Notes: generated by a model not told the origin, from the sequence alone. A DNA stretch of 56,057 bases from an uncultured Eubacteriales bacterium (GCA_900550955.1 URUF01000011.1:1-56057); one strand, 5' to 3'. Shown: positions 33,127 to 42,174, numbered from the stretch's first letter. Program-made: numbers and translations.

Positions 33127-33173
33127 ACTCATTTCCTCCATTCAAAATGGCTTTTCTTTCTGGGAACGTGCAT

Positions 33174-33202
33174 AGTATACAACCGATTATGCATCATGTC
33201 AA
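33174..33202 (-). promoter_or_regulatory. Promoter of the amino acid ABC operon
   Basis: Minus strand TTGACA (33202-33197), 17-base spacer, TATACT (33179-33174). ATGCATAAT-like words repeat at about 33189, 33213 and 33250, and TTGAATATTTATGCAA (about 33211-33226) resembles an ArgR/AhrC operator half-site pair. Confidence 0.85.
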
Positions 33203-33268
33203 GCACTTTTTGCATAAATATTCAACTTTTTTCGGAATATCTGCGTGAATAATGCATAATCCGTATCG

Positions 33269-33835
33269 TCAGGCCTGTCCGCACGCTTCCCGGTATGCCC
33301 GCATGCCCTGCTCATACGCATCCATCCCTCGGCTGTCCACGGCTACGGTCAGGGGCAGGTCGCGCACCTCCAGGCGCTTGACGCTTTCGGTGCCTAGGTC
33401 GTCATAGGCCACCACGTCCAGCTTTTGAATGCATGCGGCCATATATGCCGCGCAGCCGCCAATGGCCGCAAAGTACACGGCCCCCGTTTCACGGATGGCC
33501 CGCTTCACCGCTTCCCCGCGCCCGCCCTTGCCAATCATGGCGTTCACGCCGTAGCGGAGCAGCTGGGGCGTATACGCATCCATGCGCACGCTGGTGGTAG
33601 GGCCAATCGCGCCGCAGGGCCTGCCCGGCGGCGTGGGCGTGGGCCCGGCATAAAAGATGGTTTGGCCGCGCAAATCCACAGGCAGCGCCTCGCCCCTGTC
33701 CAGCGCGGCGCACAGCCGGCCGTGCGCCGCGTCGCGCGCCGTATAAATCACGCCGCTCACCAGCACGCGGTCGCCCGCGCGCAGCTTTTCAAGCTCCGCT
33801 TTTTCAAAGGGGGCCGTTAACCGAAGGGTGCTCAT
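33269..33835 (-). CDS. Class I (Fe-S) fumarate hydratase, beta subunit
   Basis: 188 residues from ATG 33835 behind AAAGGAGG. Family hallmarks are the swivelling C-terminal domain of fumarase/tartrate dehydratase: FYAGPTPTPPGRPCGAIGPT, TTSVRMDAY, AVYFAAIGGCAAYMAA and the ending DLPLTVAVDSRG. Pairs with the alpha subunit encoded 20 bases upstream to interconvert fumarate and malate. L-tartrate dehydratase is an alternative reading for the same family. Confidence 0.93.
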   Translation of the reverse strand: MSTLRLTAPFEKAELEKLRAGDRVLVSGVIYTARDAAHGRLCAALDRGEALPVDLRGQTIFYAGPTPTPPGRPCGAIGPTTSVRMDAYTPQLLRYGVNAMIGKGGRGEAVKRAIRETGAVYFAAIGGCAAYMAACIQKLDVVAYDDLGTESVKRLEVRDLPLTVAVDSRGMDAYEQGMRAYREACGQA

Positions 33836-33855
33836 CTTCCGCTTCCTCCTTTGCG

Positions 33856-34707
33856 TCACAATACGGCGCTGGCATGCCGCGTTACGTGGCAGCCCACGTT
33901 TACCGCCACAGGCAGGCCCGCAATATGCGTGGGCGCGGCCTTGATGCGCACGCTAAGCGCCGTGGTTAGCCCGCCAAAGCCCTGCGGGCCTATGCCCAGG
34001 GCGTTTATCCGCTGGGTTAGCTCCCTTTCCAGCGCATCGTAATAGGGGTTCGGATGCGGGCCCTCGCGCAGCTCCACCAGCGCCTCCTTTGCCAGCCCGG
34101 CCACGCGCTCAAACGTGCCGCCCACGCCCACGCCCAGCATCATGGGCGGGCACGGGTTCGCGCCCGCCAGGCGGGCCGTTTCCAGCACAAAGTCCTTTAC
34201 GCCCTCCAGCCCCTGCGCGGGCGTGAGCATGCACAGGCGGCTCATGTTTTCGCTGCCAAAGCCCTTGGGGGCCACGGTCAGCTTGAGCCTGTCGCCCGCA
34301 GTAAGGCGGATGTGCAAAACGGCGGGGGTGTTATCGCCCGTGTTTCCGCGGCGGATGGGATCGCGCACCACGGATTTGCGCAGATAACCGTTCGTATAGC
34401 CCCTGCGCACGCCCTCGTTGACCGCGTCCTCCAAAAGGCCGCCTACGATGTGCGCGTCCTGCCCCACCTCGGCATAGACCACGGCCATGCCCGTATCCTG
34501 GCAAATGGGCATGGCCTGGTCGCGGGCGATATCCGCGTTATGCCGGATCAGCTCCAGCGTTTCTTTGGCGGGCGCATACGGCTCCGCGGCGCAGGCTTTG
34601 CATAAAAGCCCCCGCACCTGCGCGGGCAAAAGCGTATTGGCCTGAACGCACAGCCGCGCCACCGCGTCCGCGATGGCCTCGCAGGAAATTGTGCGGCGTT
34701 GTTCCAT
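33856..34707 (-). CDS. Class I (Fe-S) fumarate hydratase, alpha subunit
   Basis: 283 residues. Cluster ligands are probably C69 in MPICQDTG, the Cys in NPCPPMMLGVGVGGTFE and the Cys in VNVGCHVTRH near the end. Other signatures: GFGSENMSRL and GIGPQGFGGLTTAL. Cytosolic [4Fe-4S] hydratase; oxygen-sensitive type, in keeping with an anaerobe. Produces fumarate that could feed a secreted fumarate-reductase-like enzyme such as the one at 7921, but that link is inference. Confidence 0.94.
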   Translation of the reverse strand: MEQRRTISCEAIADAVARLCVQANTLLPAQVRGLLCKACAAEPYAPAKETLELIRHNADIARDQAMPICQDTGMAVVYAEVGQDAHIVGGLLEDAVNEGVRRGYTNGYLRKSVVRDPIRRGNTGDNTPAVLHIRLTAGDRLKLTVAPKGFGSENMSRLCMLTPAQGLEGVKDFVLETARLAGANPCPPMMLGVGVGGTFERVAGLAKEALVELREGPHPNPYYDALERELTQRINALGIGPQGFGGLTTALSVRIKAAPTHIAGLPVAVNVGCHVTRHASAVL

Positions 34708-34730
34708 GTTTTTTCATTCCCTTCCGTATT

Positions 34731-35411
34731 TCAATCCAGAATGATCTTCAACACTTCGCAGGGATTGCCCCAGCGCGGCATATGGGAGGGATTGCCCACG
34801 CCGGCGGAAATGATAAGCCGTTCCTCCACCACGCCACGCGTGTAGCGCGGAAACAGCCCCTGCCCCGGCGCATAAAGCCCCTGCCCGCGCACGCGGATTT
34901 GCCCCCCGTGCGCGTGCCCGGCCACAACCAGGTCGATATCCCAGCCGCGCATCAGCGCAACGGCCTCGTGCGGCTTGTGGCACAAAAGCACCTTTGCGCC
35001 GTCCAGCCTTTCAAATTCATCCAGCATGTCCGGCGTTTTTACAATAGATGGGGCGTACCATCCGCCAATCCAAATCTCGCCGAAGCGCTCGTAGCGGTTC
35101 ACCAGCACCCTCGCGCCCGTGCCCGCAATGGTTTCCATCAGCGCGCGGTAGTTTCCCTGCCGCGTTTCGTGGTTGCCCAGGGAAAAATAGGTGGGCAGCC
35201 TGTTTGCGGCCTCCCGCAAAAACTGTACGCCTCTGCTGGCGCTCTGGCGGTAGCGGTCGCTTACGTCGCCGGGCACCAGCAGCGCGTCGGCCCCATCCAG
35301 CATGGGCAACAAATCATCGTAGGGCTCGTCGTGCAGGTCGCTCACCACCAGCAGCGCAAGCGGCCTTTGCAGCTTTCCCGTATGGCGTTGATACACCGTA
35401 AGCCTTCGCAT
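34731..35411 (-). CDS. Calcineurin-like metallophosphoesterase (YkuE/YaeI type)
   Basis: 226 residues from ATG 35411; a possible alternative start is ATG 35429. Metal-binding motifs in order: VVSDLHDEP, VPGDVSDRY, LGNHETR, LLCHKPHEA and VVAGHAHGGQIR. The family hydrolyses phosphodiesters such as UDP-diacylglucosamine in outer-membrane bacteria, or unknown substrates in Firmicutes. There is no membrane anchor in the chosen reading. It may be co-transcribed with the fumarase genes, 24 bases away. Confidence 0.9.
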   Translation of the reverse strand: MRRLTVYQRHTGKLQRPLALLVVSDLHDEPYDDLLPMLDGADALLVPGDVSDRYRQSASRGVQFLREAANRLPTYFSLGNHETRQGNYRALMETIAGTGARVLVNRYERFGEIWIGGWYAPSIVKTPDMLDEFERLDGAKVLLCHKPHEAVALMRGWDIDLVVAGHAHGGQIRVRGQGLYAPGQGLFPRYTRGVVEERLIISAGVGNPSHMPRWGNPCEVLKIILD

Positions 35412-35492
35412 GTCATCCCTGCCTTCCATGCGCCCGCGGACGCATGGCTTATTGTAGCACACAACGTTCGCCCTGCCAACCGCCCACGGCGC

Positions 35493-35521
35493 TTGACAGC
35501 CCGAAAAACCCTCATTATAAT
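35493..35521 (+). promoter_or_regulatory. Promoter of lrgAB
   Basis: TTGACA (35493-35498), 17-base spacer, TATAAT (35516-35521): a consensus sigma-A promoter. The start codon is at 35558. Confidence 0.92.
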
Positions 35522-35557
35522 GAGCGAGTCCATTTTCCAATAGGAGGCGCGTTCCCC

Positions 35558-35920
35558 ATGCATTTTTTGATGCAGTTTGCCATCATCCTGGGCGTTTCCT
35601 TTGCGGGCGAGGTGCTGCACGCCCTGCTGCCCCTTCCGGTGCCCGCCAGCGTATACGGCCTGTGCCTGATGCTTGCGCTTTTGTGCTCCGGCGTTCTAAA
35701 GCCGGAAACGCTCCACCCCACGTCTAAATACCTTATCGACATAATGCCCATTATGTTCGTGCCCTCCTGCGTGGGCCTGATGAACGTGTTTGGCGAGCTA
35801 ATGCCCGTGCTGGTTCCCTTTGTATCCATCTGCCTGATCAGCACGGTGCTTGTGATGGGCGCGACGGGCCGTGTGGCCCAGTTCGTGATCCGCCGCGAGG
35901 GGAGGAAGCGCGATGCGTGA
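35558..35920 (+). CDS. lrgA: LrgA/CidA family holin-like protein
   Basis: 120 residues from ATG 35558 behind TAGGAGG. Four hydrophobic helices; PVPASVYGLCLMLALL and FVPSCVGLMN are the LrgA signature. These small membrane proteins influence murein hydrolase release, cell lysis and pyruvate uptake. Overlaps the lrgB start by eight bases. Confidence 0.92.
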   Translation: MHFLMQFAIILGVSFAGEVLHALLPLPVPASVYGLCLMLALLCSGVLKPETLHPTSKYLIDIMPIMFVPSCVGLMNVFGELMPVLVPFVSICLISTVLVMGATGRVAQFVIRREGRKRDA

Positions 35921-36605
35921 GTTTTTGGCGGACTCGCTCTTCTTCGGCGCGCTGCTGACGCTGGTATTCTACGCCCTGGGCCTTGCCCTGCGCAGGCGCT
36001 TTAAGCTGGCGATCCTCAATCCCATTTTGATCGCCACGTTCTCCATCATCGGCGTGCTCACGCTTGTTGATGTGGACTATGCGGATTATACCCGCGGCGC
36101 GGATATCATTTCCTACTTTTTAACGCCTGCCACGGTGTGCCTGGCCGTGCCCCTGTATGAAAAGCTGGCGCTTTTAAAAAAGCACTGGAAGGCCGTGGCC
36201 ATGGGGCTGGCGGCGGGCGTGCTCACCAGCGCCGCGTGCATCTTTGCCTTGAGCAGGCTGTTTGGGCTTTCGCGCCAGATGTATGTGACCCTGCTGCCCA
36301 AAAGCATCACCACAGCCATTGGCATTGGCGTTTCCAACGAGCTGGGCGGCGTTGTGCCCCTGACGGTGGCCGCCATCATGATCACCGGCATCTTTGGCAG
36401 CGTGGCGGGCGAGCAGGTGTTCCGCCTGTTCCGCATCCAGGAGCCCGTGGCGCGCGGGCTGGGCCTGGGCACGGCTTCCCATGCCGTGGGCACCTCCAAG
36501 GCCATGGAGCTTGGCGAGGTGGAAGGGGCCATGAGCAGCCTGGCCCTTGTGGCGGCCGGTATTACCACGGTAATTGCCGCGCCGCTTTTTGCGGGGCTGA
36601 TGTAA
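35913..36605 (+). CDS. lrgB: LrgB/CidB family membrane protein
   Basis: 230 residues, six to seven helices. Family marks: TPATVCLAVPLYEKLALLKK, LLPKSITTAIGIGVSNELGG and GLGTASHAVGTSKAMELGE. Partner of LrgA in the membrane. Confidence 0.95.
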   Translation: MREFLADSLFFGALLTLVFYALGLALRRRFKLAILNPILIATFSIIGVLTLVDVDYADYTRGADIISYFLTPATVCLAVPLYEKLALLKKHWKAVAMGLAAGVLTSAACIFALSRLFGLSRQMYVTLLPKSITTAIGIGVSNELGGVVPLTVAAIMITGIFGSVAGEQVFRLFRIQEPVARGLGLGTASHAVGTSKAMELGEVEGAMSSLALVAAGITTVIAAPLFAGLM

Positions 36606-36626
36606 AGGAACGGTATCTTCACATAA

Positions 36627-36665
36627 AAAGGCCGCGGCGGGGCGCAATGCCCGGCTGCGGCCTTT
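36627..36665. terminator. Bidirectional terminator between lrgB and the surface protein gene
   Basis: AAAGGCCGC pairs with GCGGCCTTT around an inner GGGC/GCCC stem; A and T tracts on both sides let it act on both convergent transcripts. Confidence 0.85.
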
Positions 36666-36680
36666 CATCATGGATGCAGG

Positions 36681-38922
36681 TCAGTTGCTTTTGCGGCTTT
36701 TGCGGCGCAGCGCCCAGGCCAGCCCCGCAAGCGCCAGGCCCATTAGCAGCGCCATGGCGGCCAGCGGCGTATCGTCGCCCGTTTTGGGCGGCTTGGCTGC
36801 TTCAGGCGTTGGCGTAGGCGTAAGTGTGGGCGTGGGCGTAGGCATGGACGTGGGCGTAGGCGTGGCAGTAGCTTTTGCGGCCAGCTCAAACTGCATGCCA
36901 TAGCCAAAGCGGGTATTCTGGAAAGCGTTTTGCAGCAGGAGAAGGTCAAGGCTGCTTACCAGGTCAAACCGCCCATCCTTGGCAAGGCTGGCGGCAAACG
37001 CGGCGTTAAGCGCCTCGTTGCTTTGCATATGGGCATACAGCGGCATGCCGTTAAACAGGTATCCCACGCCATAATACAAGTAATACAGCGCCTCAACCAT
37101 ATCCTCGTTGGTTTCTGGCACAATTTTGGAGGTTGAGCTATCCGTCAGGGAGGCCAGCTCCTCCGGGGTCAAATCCTGAAAGCTCTGCGCCTTATTGCCC
37201 TCGCGGCGCGTATTCAGGAAATCCAAATAGTATTGGGCAAGGCAGCTCTGCGTAATCTGCGCGTCGGTTTGTTGCGCGTCGCCATACCCGGCCATGCGCA
37301 GCAGCGCGCCCACAACCTCGTCGGTAGGGTACCCATCCTGCCCAACGCCCAAGGCCAGCAGCGCGGCATTCAGGCCCCGGCGCGGCGTAAAGGCATAGCC
37401 GGCGCCCGAAGTTACCTTGGGAATGGGGTAGCCCTCAAAGCCTGTGCCAAAAGCGCCCTCCGCCGTTGGCGTGCCAGGTACCGTGCCCAGCCTTACAGAT
37501 CCGTCCACATAGCTGTATTGCCTGCCGCTGGGGCTGGTAACGCGCATGTGGTATATCATGATATCGCCGGGCTGCACAGCGTTATGGCCATCGGCCGTGC
37601 TAATGGCCGCAAAGATGTCCGGCAGCACGTCGCACAGGTTCACATTCACCCTGTCGGGCGCATTCTCCCCAATGGCTATATCCAGCGCAACCTCAAAGGT
37701 AGACCGCCCGGATTCAGAATCCTTCAGCGTAAAAGTAACTTCCCCAAAGCTCATGCGCACATCCGGGCTGGTAGGCTGGTAGTTCACCGCCGGTACGGGC
37801 CGAATGCCCAAATCGCCATAAGCGCCATGCTCAATTGGCGCCTGCGGGGAAACGTACCATACGCACATAAGGGTCACATATTGGCTAGAAACCTTCTTGC
37901 TGATTTCCTTTACCTTGTCCCCTGTGGCATCATCGCCATAAAGGATTCCACCGTTGGTGTCCACATAGGTTTTCGCATCGTCTTCCGAGCCCTCGGTAAA
38001 CCCGTCCGCCCCAGAGTTCTCGCTGAATACATACGTCTTGAACGCGTCAATCGCATTTTTATCATCAATCACTAGTGTTCCTTCACATGGCACAAAGCCA
38101 ACAAGCTTCCATGTTTTCCCGCCCATGTAGGGGTTCGCGATGCCTTTGTCGCGGTCATACTCAATGGCCGGGAATTTTTCATTCCAGCCTTCCTTCGTAA
38201 ACAGGCCGTCAAATGAAAATTCCTTGCCTTCCAGCTGCTCAAGATTTGTGATGAGCGTGCCCTTATACGCCTTGACAGGGCTATTTTGGCCGTCCCCCAG
38301 GCCATAGCCATAGTTGCTGCCCATTGCAGCGCCGGCCAAATAAACCCCCCTGATTTTATTATACTTATCAACGTGATAATTCAGGGTTTTGGTATCCTGC
38401 ACCTGCCCGCCAACCCTCACCGTAACCTTGAGCGTTAGGTCAGCGCCGGGAGGGAATGCGACGTACTTCTTTTTTTCAGTATTGTAAACGGCTGCATTTA
38501 TACCTGAAATCCTGATCGCCGCACCGCTATTGGCGTTCGTTTTCGAAAAGTTCAAGGTGACACAGGTCTTATCTGAATTTACTTCCTTGGTTATCGGCGT
38601 ACCCGCTGGAATCGCTGCGCCTGTGCTTACGCCAATACCATTTGTTGGATTATAGAATTCCAGTTTCAGATTTCCCTCAAGATTTGAGCTTAGTTCAAGC
38701 TCTACTTCAATCTTCTCTTGTTTTTCCTGCTTTCTTGACAGTTCCAACGTATATGCAAGCTTTGGCCCCGATTTTTTCTCGACTGAAAATTTGTTCTGGT
38801 TAATCCAGATAGACGCGCCGGTATCTACCTCCGTAGCCTCAGCGAATCGTACCCCCCCCCCCGCACCCAAGCGCGAGTACAAGGGAAAGGGCAAGCGCTA
38901 CAACGGTTTTTAGCCTTTTCAT
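36681..38922 (-). pseudogene. Large PPKTG-anchored surface protein, frame broken by an 11-base G tract
   Basis: The proper start is ATG 38922 (promoter and AAAGGAAAG upstream), reading a signal peptide MKRLKTVVALALSLVLALG. At 38862-38852 eleven G residues put it out of frame and a TGA follows within five codons. One G fewer (ten) would join it to the 730-residue open frame whose mature part starts RFAEATEVDTGASIW. The body is strand-rich, of unknown fold, then a helical C-terminal region, a (TP)n linker rich in PTPT, PPKTGDDTPL, a hydrophobic helix and RRKSRKSN. The gene is either phase variable, decayed, or miscalled at the homopolymer. ATG 38894 in the long frame has no signal peptide. Confidence 0.85.
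38852..38862. repeat. Homopolymer of 11 C (G on the coding strand)
   Basis: It lies within the region coding the end of the signal peptide. Tracts of this kind in surface protein genes slip during replication and switch translation on or off. Confidence 0.9.
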
Positions 38923-38971
38923 CTCGTTCCACTTTCCTTTCGCAAGTTTCATCCCTAATTGACGTTTTTTC

Positions 38972-39001
38972 ATTATACAGTCGCGTCTTAGAAAAAGTCA
39001 A
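38972..39001 (-). promoter_or_regulatory. Promoter of the surface protein gene
   Basis: Minus strand TTGACT (39001-38996), 18-base spacer, TATAAT (38977-38972) preceded by TG (extended -10). It leads to ATG 38922, supporting that start. Confidence 0.8.
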
Positions 39002-39056
39002 ACAAATCCATCCAAAAAATTGAATTATTACTGTTTTTTCTTTCTGAAAATGCAAA

Positions 39057-39090
39057 GCAGCGGCAGCCGTTTCCATCCGGCTGCCGCTGC
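39057..39090 (-). terminator. Terminator of the 2-oxoacid oxidoreductase operon
   Basis: GCAGCGGCAGCCG, eight-base loop, CGGCTGCCGCTGC, then TTTGCATTTT on the minus strand; it lies just beyond the gamma-subunit stop. Confidence 0.8.
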
Positions 39091-39105
39091 CGTCCTTGGC
39101 GCGCC

Positions 39106-39645
39106 TTACTGTATCTGCTCCTTGCCCGCGCGTATCGCCGCGCAGTTCACCTCCAAAAGATGGGCTTTCTTCTCGCCCAGCCAGTCCCGAAGGGTTTGAA
39201 CAAGGTTTTCCTCCGTAACAACCTCCGTAACCGCCTGCATCGCGCCCAGCATTACCATATTGCTCACGCGGGCGTTGCCCAGGCGCTCCGCAATTTGGTT
39301 GCAAGGCACAGGGATGGCCCGAATGTCCTCCCGCAGCGCAACGCCCTCAATCAGCGAGGCGTTGTACAAAAGCGTGCCGCCCGCCGCCATCATGGGCATA
39401 AACTTTACCAGGCTGGGCTTGTTCATAGCCACCAGCACGGGCGGCTCGCTCACCAGCGGGCTGCCGATGGGCTCGTCGCTCACCACAACGGCGCAGTTGG
39501 CCTCGCCGCCGCGCATTTCGGGGCCATAGCTGGGCATCCAGCTTACCTCATAGCCCTGGCGCATGGCCGCCTTGGCAATCAGCTGCCCAATCAACAAAAC
39601 GCCCTGGCCGCCAAAGCCCGCAATCAGGAATTGCTTTTCCATCAT
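39106..39645 (-). CDS. 2-oxoacid:ferredoxin oxidoreductase, gamma subunit
   Basis: 179 residues. Gamma-subunit signature LIAGFGGQGVLLIGQLIAKA, then SYGPEMRGGEANC and NMVMLGA. The start may be either of two adjacent ATGs. It completes a four-gene operon (delta, alpha, beta, gamma) on the minus strand and overlaps the beta gene by four bases. Confidence 0.94.
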   Translation of the reverse strand: MMEKQFLIAGFGGQGVLLIGQLIAKAAMRQGYEVSWMPSYGPEMRGGEANCAVVVSDEPIGSPLVSEPPVLVAMNKPSLVKFMPMMAAGGTLLYNASLIEGVALREDIRAIPVPCNQIAERLGNARVSNMVMLGAMQAVTEVVTEENLVQTLRDWLGEKKAHLLEVNCAAIRAGKEQIQ

Positions 39646-40397
39646 TCAGCGCCCCCTTCCGCGGCAATATCCTTGTACACGCCCAACGGGTAAGCGGGGA
39701 TCATGTCGCTCTTGATCCATTCCAGCGCCTCCTTGGGCGTTTTGCCCCAGTTGGTGGGGCAGGAGGAGAGCACCTCCACCAGCGTGAAGCCCCTGTCCTC
39801 CATTTGCAGCTGGAAGGCTTTTTTGATGGCGGCCTTCGCCTTTTTGATATGGGGCACGTCGTGCACGCTCACGCGCTCAATGTAGGCCGGGCCGTTAAGG
39901 GTGGATAGCATCTCGCTTACGCGCACGGGGTAGCCGCAGTGGTTCACGTCGCGGCCATAGGGGCTGGTGGTAGTCACCTGGCCGGGCAGGGTGGTGGGGG
40001 CCATCTGGCCGCCGGTCATGCCGTAAATGGCGTTGTTCACAAAAATCACGGTGATTTTTTCCCCGCGCGTGGCGGCATGCACAATTTCCGCCGCGCCGAT
40101 GGAGGCCAAATCGCCGTCGCCCTGGTAGGTAAACACGGCCCTGTCCGGGCGCACGCGCTTAATGCCCGTGGCAACGGCGGGCGCGCGGCCGTGCGAAGCC
40201 TCCATCATATCGCAGTTGAAATAGTCATAGGCAAATACCGCGCAGCCAACCGGGGCCACGCCAATGGCCGTATCGCCAATGCCCAGCTCGTCCATCGCCT
40301 CGGCTACCAGCCGGTGGATGATGCCGTGGGTGCAGCCGGGGCAGTAATGGAACGGCTTATCCGTGAGCAGCTTGGTTTTTTCAAATACAATCGCCAT
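39642..40397 (-). CDS. 2-oxoacid:ferredoxin oxidoreductase, beta (thiamine diphosphate) subunit
   Basis: 251 residues. FHYCPGCTHGIIHRL with cluster or cofactor Cys, the thiamine diphosphate motif GDGDLASIGAAE...NNAIYGMTGGQ, and APTTLPGQVTT. Decarboxylates a 2-oxoacid and passes electrons to ferredoxin while forming an acyl-CoA. Shares one base with the end of the alpha gene. Confidence 0.95.
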   Translation of the reverse strand: MAIVFEKTKLLTDKPFHYCPGCTHGIIHRLVAEAMDELGIGDTAIGVAPVGCAVFAYDYFNCDMMEASHGRAPAVATGIKRVRPDRAVFTYQGDGDLASIGAAEIVHAATRGEKITVIFVNNAIYGMTGGQMAPTTLPGQVTTTSPYGRDVNHCGYPVRVSEMLSTLNGPAYIERVSVHDVPHIKKAKAAIKKAFQLQMEDRGFTLVEVLSSCPTNWGKTPKEALEWIKSDMIPAYPLGVYKDIAAEGGAE

Positions 40398-41731
40398 TAC
40401 TGGTCGCCCCCTTTGCCATCGTCAAAGCCCTTTTTCAGCGCGTCTATGGCGCGGCCAATGCCGTCCGCCACCAGCGTGGCGCCCTTTGCCAAGCCGTCGG
40501 CGGCCTTGCTGGCCGCTTCCGCCGCCTGCTTTTTGAGCGTTTCGGTCTTTTCCACAAATTCGGGGCTGTTCAGCTTTTCATCCAGCTTTTTGCCCATCTC
40601 GCCTATCTTTTCGCCCACGGTGTCCATCACCTGGTCAAGCTGCCTGGCAAAATCCGCATTGGCGGGGCCGTTCATGGTCAAAATCCTATCCACAAGCTCC
40701 TTCACGGTGGGCACCATGCCGCCGGTGCGGCCATAAAATTCCACGGGGCGCTCGCCGTTTACGGCCAGGCGCACGTCGTCCACCATCTGGCCCATGCTCA
40801 TCTCCACGCACAGGTACTTTTTGGCGGTGGGAATGGTCGCGCGAATGGCCGCCTCGGGGAAGGGCCACAGCGTAATGGGGCGCAGCAGGCCCACCTTTAC
40901 GCCCATTTCGCGGCATTTGCGCATGGCGCTGCGCGCAATGCGGCTGGTGGTGCCATAGGCGACCAGCACAATTTCCGCATCCTCAAGCATTTCCTCCTGC
41001 CAGCGGCACTCCGCCGCCTCAATGGCGTCATACTTGGCCTGCAGCTTCTGGCAATGTTTTTCCAGAACCTGAGGGTCAATGTACAGGCTGTTGATGATGG
41101 CGCGCGGCGCATCCCCGGTGGGCACGTGGCCGGTGGCCGCCCAGGTTTTGGGCGCAAGATCCTCCGCCGGCTTGCGCTCCCTAGCGCGGTCCATATCCAC
41201 AGGCTCCATCATCTGGCCAATCAGGCCGTCGCCCAGCACCATCACCGGGTTGCGGTAGCGGTCGGCAATGTCAAAGGCCTCCTGGGTAAGGTCCACGGCC
41301 TCCTGCACGGAGCTAGGGGCCAGCACGCACATGCGGTAATCGCCATGGCCGCCGCCGCGGGTGGCCTGGTAATAGTCGCTCTGCGCGGGCTGGATGCTGC
41401 CTAGGCCCGGGCCGCCGCGCACCATGTTCACAATCACGCAGGGCAGCTCGGCCCCCACGATGTAGCTGATGCCCTCCTGCTTTAAGCTGATTCCGGGCGA
41501 GGAGGAGCTGGTCATCACGCGCGCGCCCGCGCCGGCCGCGCCATATACCATATTGATGGCCGCGACCTCGCTTTCCGCCTGCAAAAAGCAGCCGCCCACC
41601 TGGGGCATGCGCTTGCTCATATATTCGGGAATCTGGTTCTGGGGCGTGATGGGATAGCCGAAAAAGAAGCGGCATCCGGCCTGGATGGCGGCTTCGGCAA
41701 TCGCCTCGTTGCCTTTCAGGAGCTGTTTCAT
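40397..41731 (-). CDS. vorB: 2-oxoacid:ferredoxin oxidoreductase, alpha subunit, with an extra C-terminal helical tail
   Basis: 444 residues. Residues 1-355 are a standard VorB/KorA-type subunit: GNEAIAEAAIQAGCRFFFGY, YPITPQNQIPEYM, SSSSPGISLKQEG, RGGPGLGSIQPAQSDYYQA. Such proteins normally end near 350-360; here about 85 extra residues follow, lysine/alanine-rich and predicted helical (KKQAAEAASKAADGLAKGA, IDALKKGFDDGKGGD). The likely substrate is 3-methyl-2-oxobutanoate or another branched 2-oxoacid, from the VorB-like sequence; 2-oxoglutarate is the alternative. The tail has no recognised family and may mediate docking. Confidence 0.92.
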   Translation of the reverse strand: MKQLLKGNEAIAEAAIQAGCRFFFGYPITPQNQIPEYMSKRMPQVGGCFLQAESEVAAINMVYGAAGAGARVMTSSSSPGISLKQEGISYIVGAELPCVIVNMVRGGPGLGSIQPAQSDYYQATRGGGHGDYRMCVLAPSSVQEAVDLTQEAFDIADRYRNPVMVLGDGLIGQMMEPVDMDRARERKPAEDLAPKTWAATGHVPTGDAPRAIINSLYIDPQVLEKHCQKLQAKYDAIEAAECRWQEEMLEDAEIVLVAYGTTSRIARSAMRKCREMGVKVGLLRPITLWPFPEAAIRATIPTAKKYLCVEMSMGQMVDDVRLAVNGERPVEFYGRTGGMVPTVKELVDRILTMNGPANADFARQLDQVMDTVGEKIGEMGKKLDEKLNSPEFVEKTETLKKQAAEAASKAADGLAKGATLVADGIGRAIDALKKGFDDGKGGDQ

Positions 41732-41757
41732 TGGCCTTCTATCCTCCTAAAATCAAG

Positions 41758-41964
41758 CTATTTTTCCACAACAATGGCTACATCGGGGCACATGGTAGCG
41801 CAAAACGCGCAGCCGATGCAGCTTTCCATATCCTTGCAATGGGCAGGATGATAGCCCTTCCTGTTCAGGTGGCTCGTATCCATTTCCATAATGTGCTTGG
41901 GACATGCGTCCACGCACAAGCCGCAGCCCTTGCACACATCCTCGTTTACGGTAACAGCCGCCAT
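41758..41964 (-). CDS. 2-oxoacid:ferredoxin oxidoreductase, delta (2[4Fe-4S]) subunit
   Basis: 68 residues with two cluster motifs, CKGCGLCVDACP and CIGCAFCATMCP. First gene of the operon, behind GGAGGG; carries electrons from the thiamine site to ferredoxin. Confidence 0.94.
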   Translation of the reverse strand: MAAVTVNEDVCKGCGLCVDACPKHIMEMDTSHLNRKGYHPAHCKDMESCIGCAFCATMCPDVAIVVEK

Positions 41965-42025
41965 ACTCAGCCCTCCTTGCTTCTTTGGGGTTGATACGCC
42001 CGCAAAATGAAACGTATTTCTTTCT

Positions 42026-42053
42026 ATTATATGTTTTATCCCTTCAAAGTCAA
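42026..42053 (-). promoter_or_regulatory. Promoter of the 2-oxoacid oxidoreductase operon
   Basis: Minus strand TTGACT (42053-42048), 16-base spacer, TATAAT (42031-42026); about 60 bases to the delta start at 41964. Confidence 0.8.
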
Positions 42054-42095
42054 TGTTTCATTGCTGGTTTCACTGCCTTTCCTTTGCACAATCCC

Positions 42096-42124
42096 TTGAC
42101 AGCGCGCACGGCTACGTGTAGCAT
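42096..42124 (+). promoter_or_regulatory. Promoter of the threonine-aldolase-family gene
   Basis: TTGACA (42096-42101), 17-base spacer, TAGCAT (42119-42124). Confidence 0.75.
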
Positions 42125-42174
42125 GACGCGGTGTGCTTTTATGATTTTTGACCGTGTGAAGGAGAGCGACGGAT

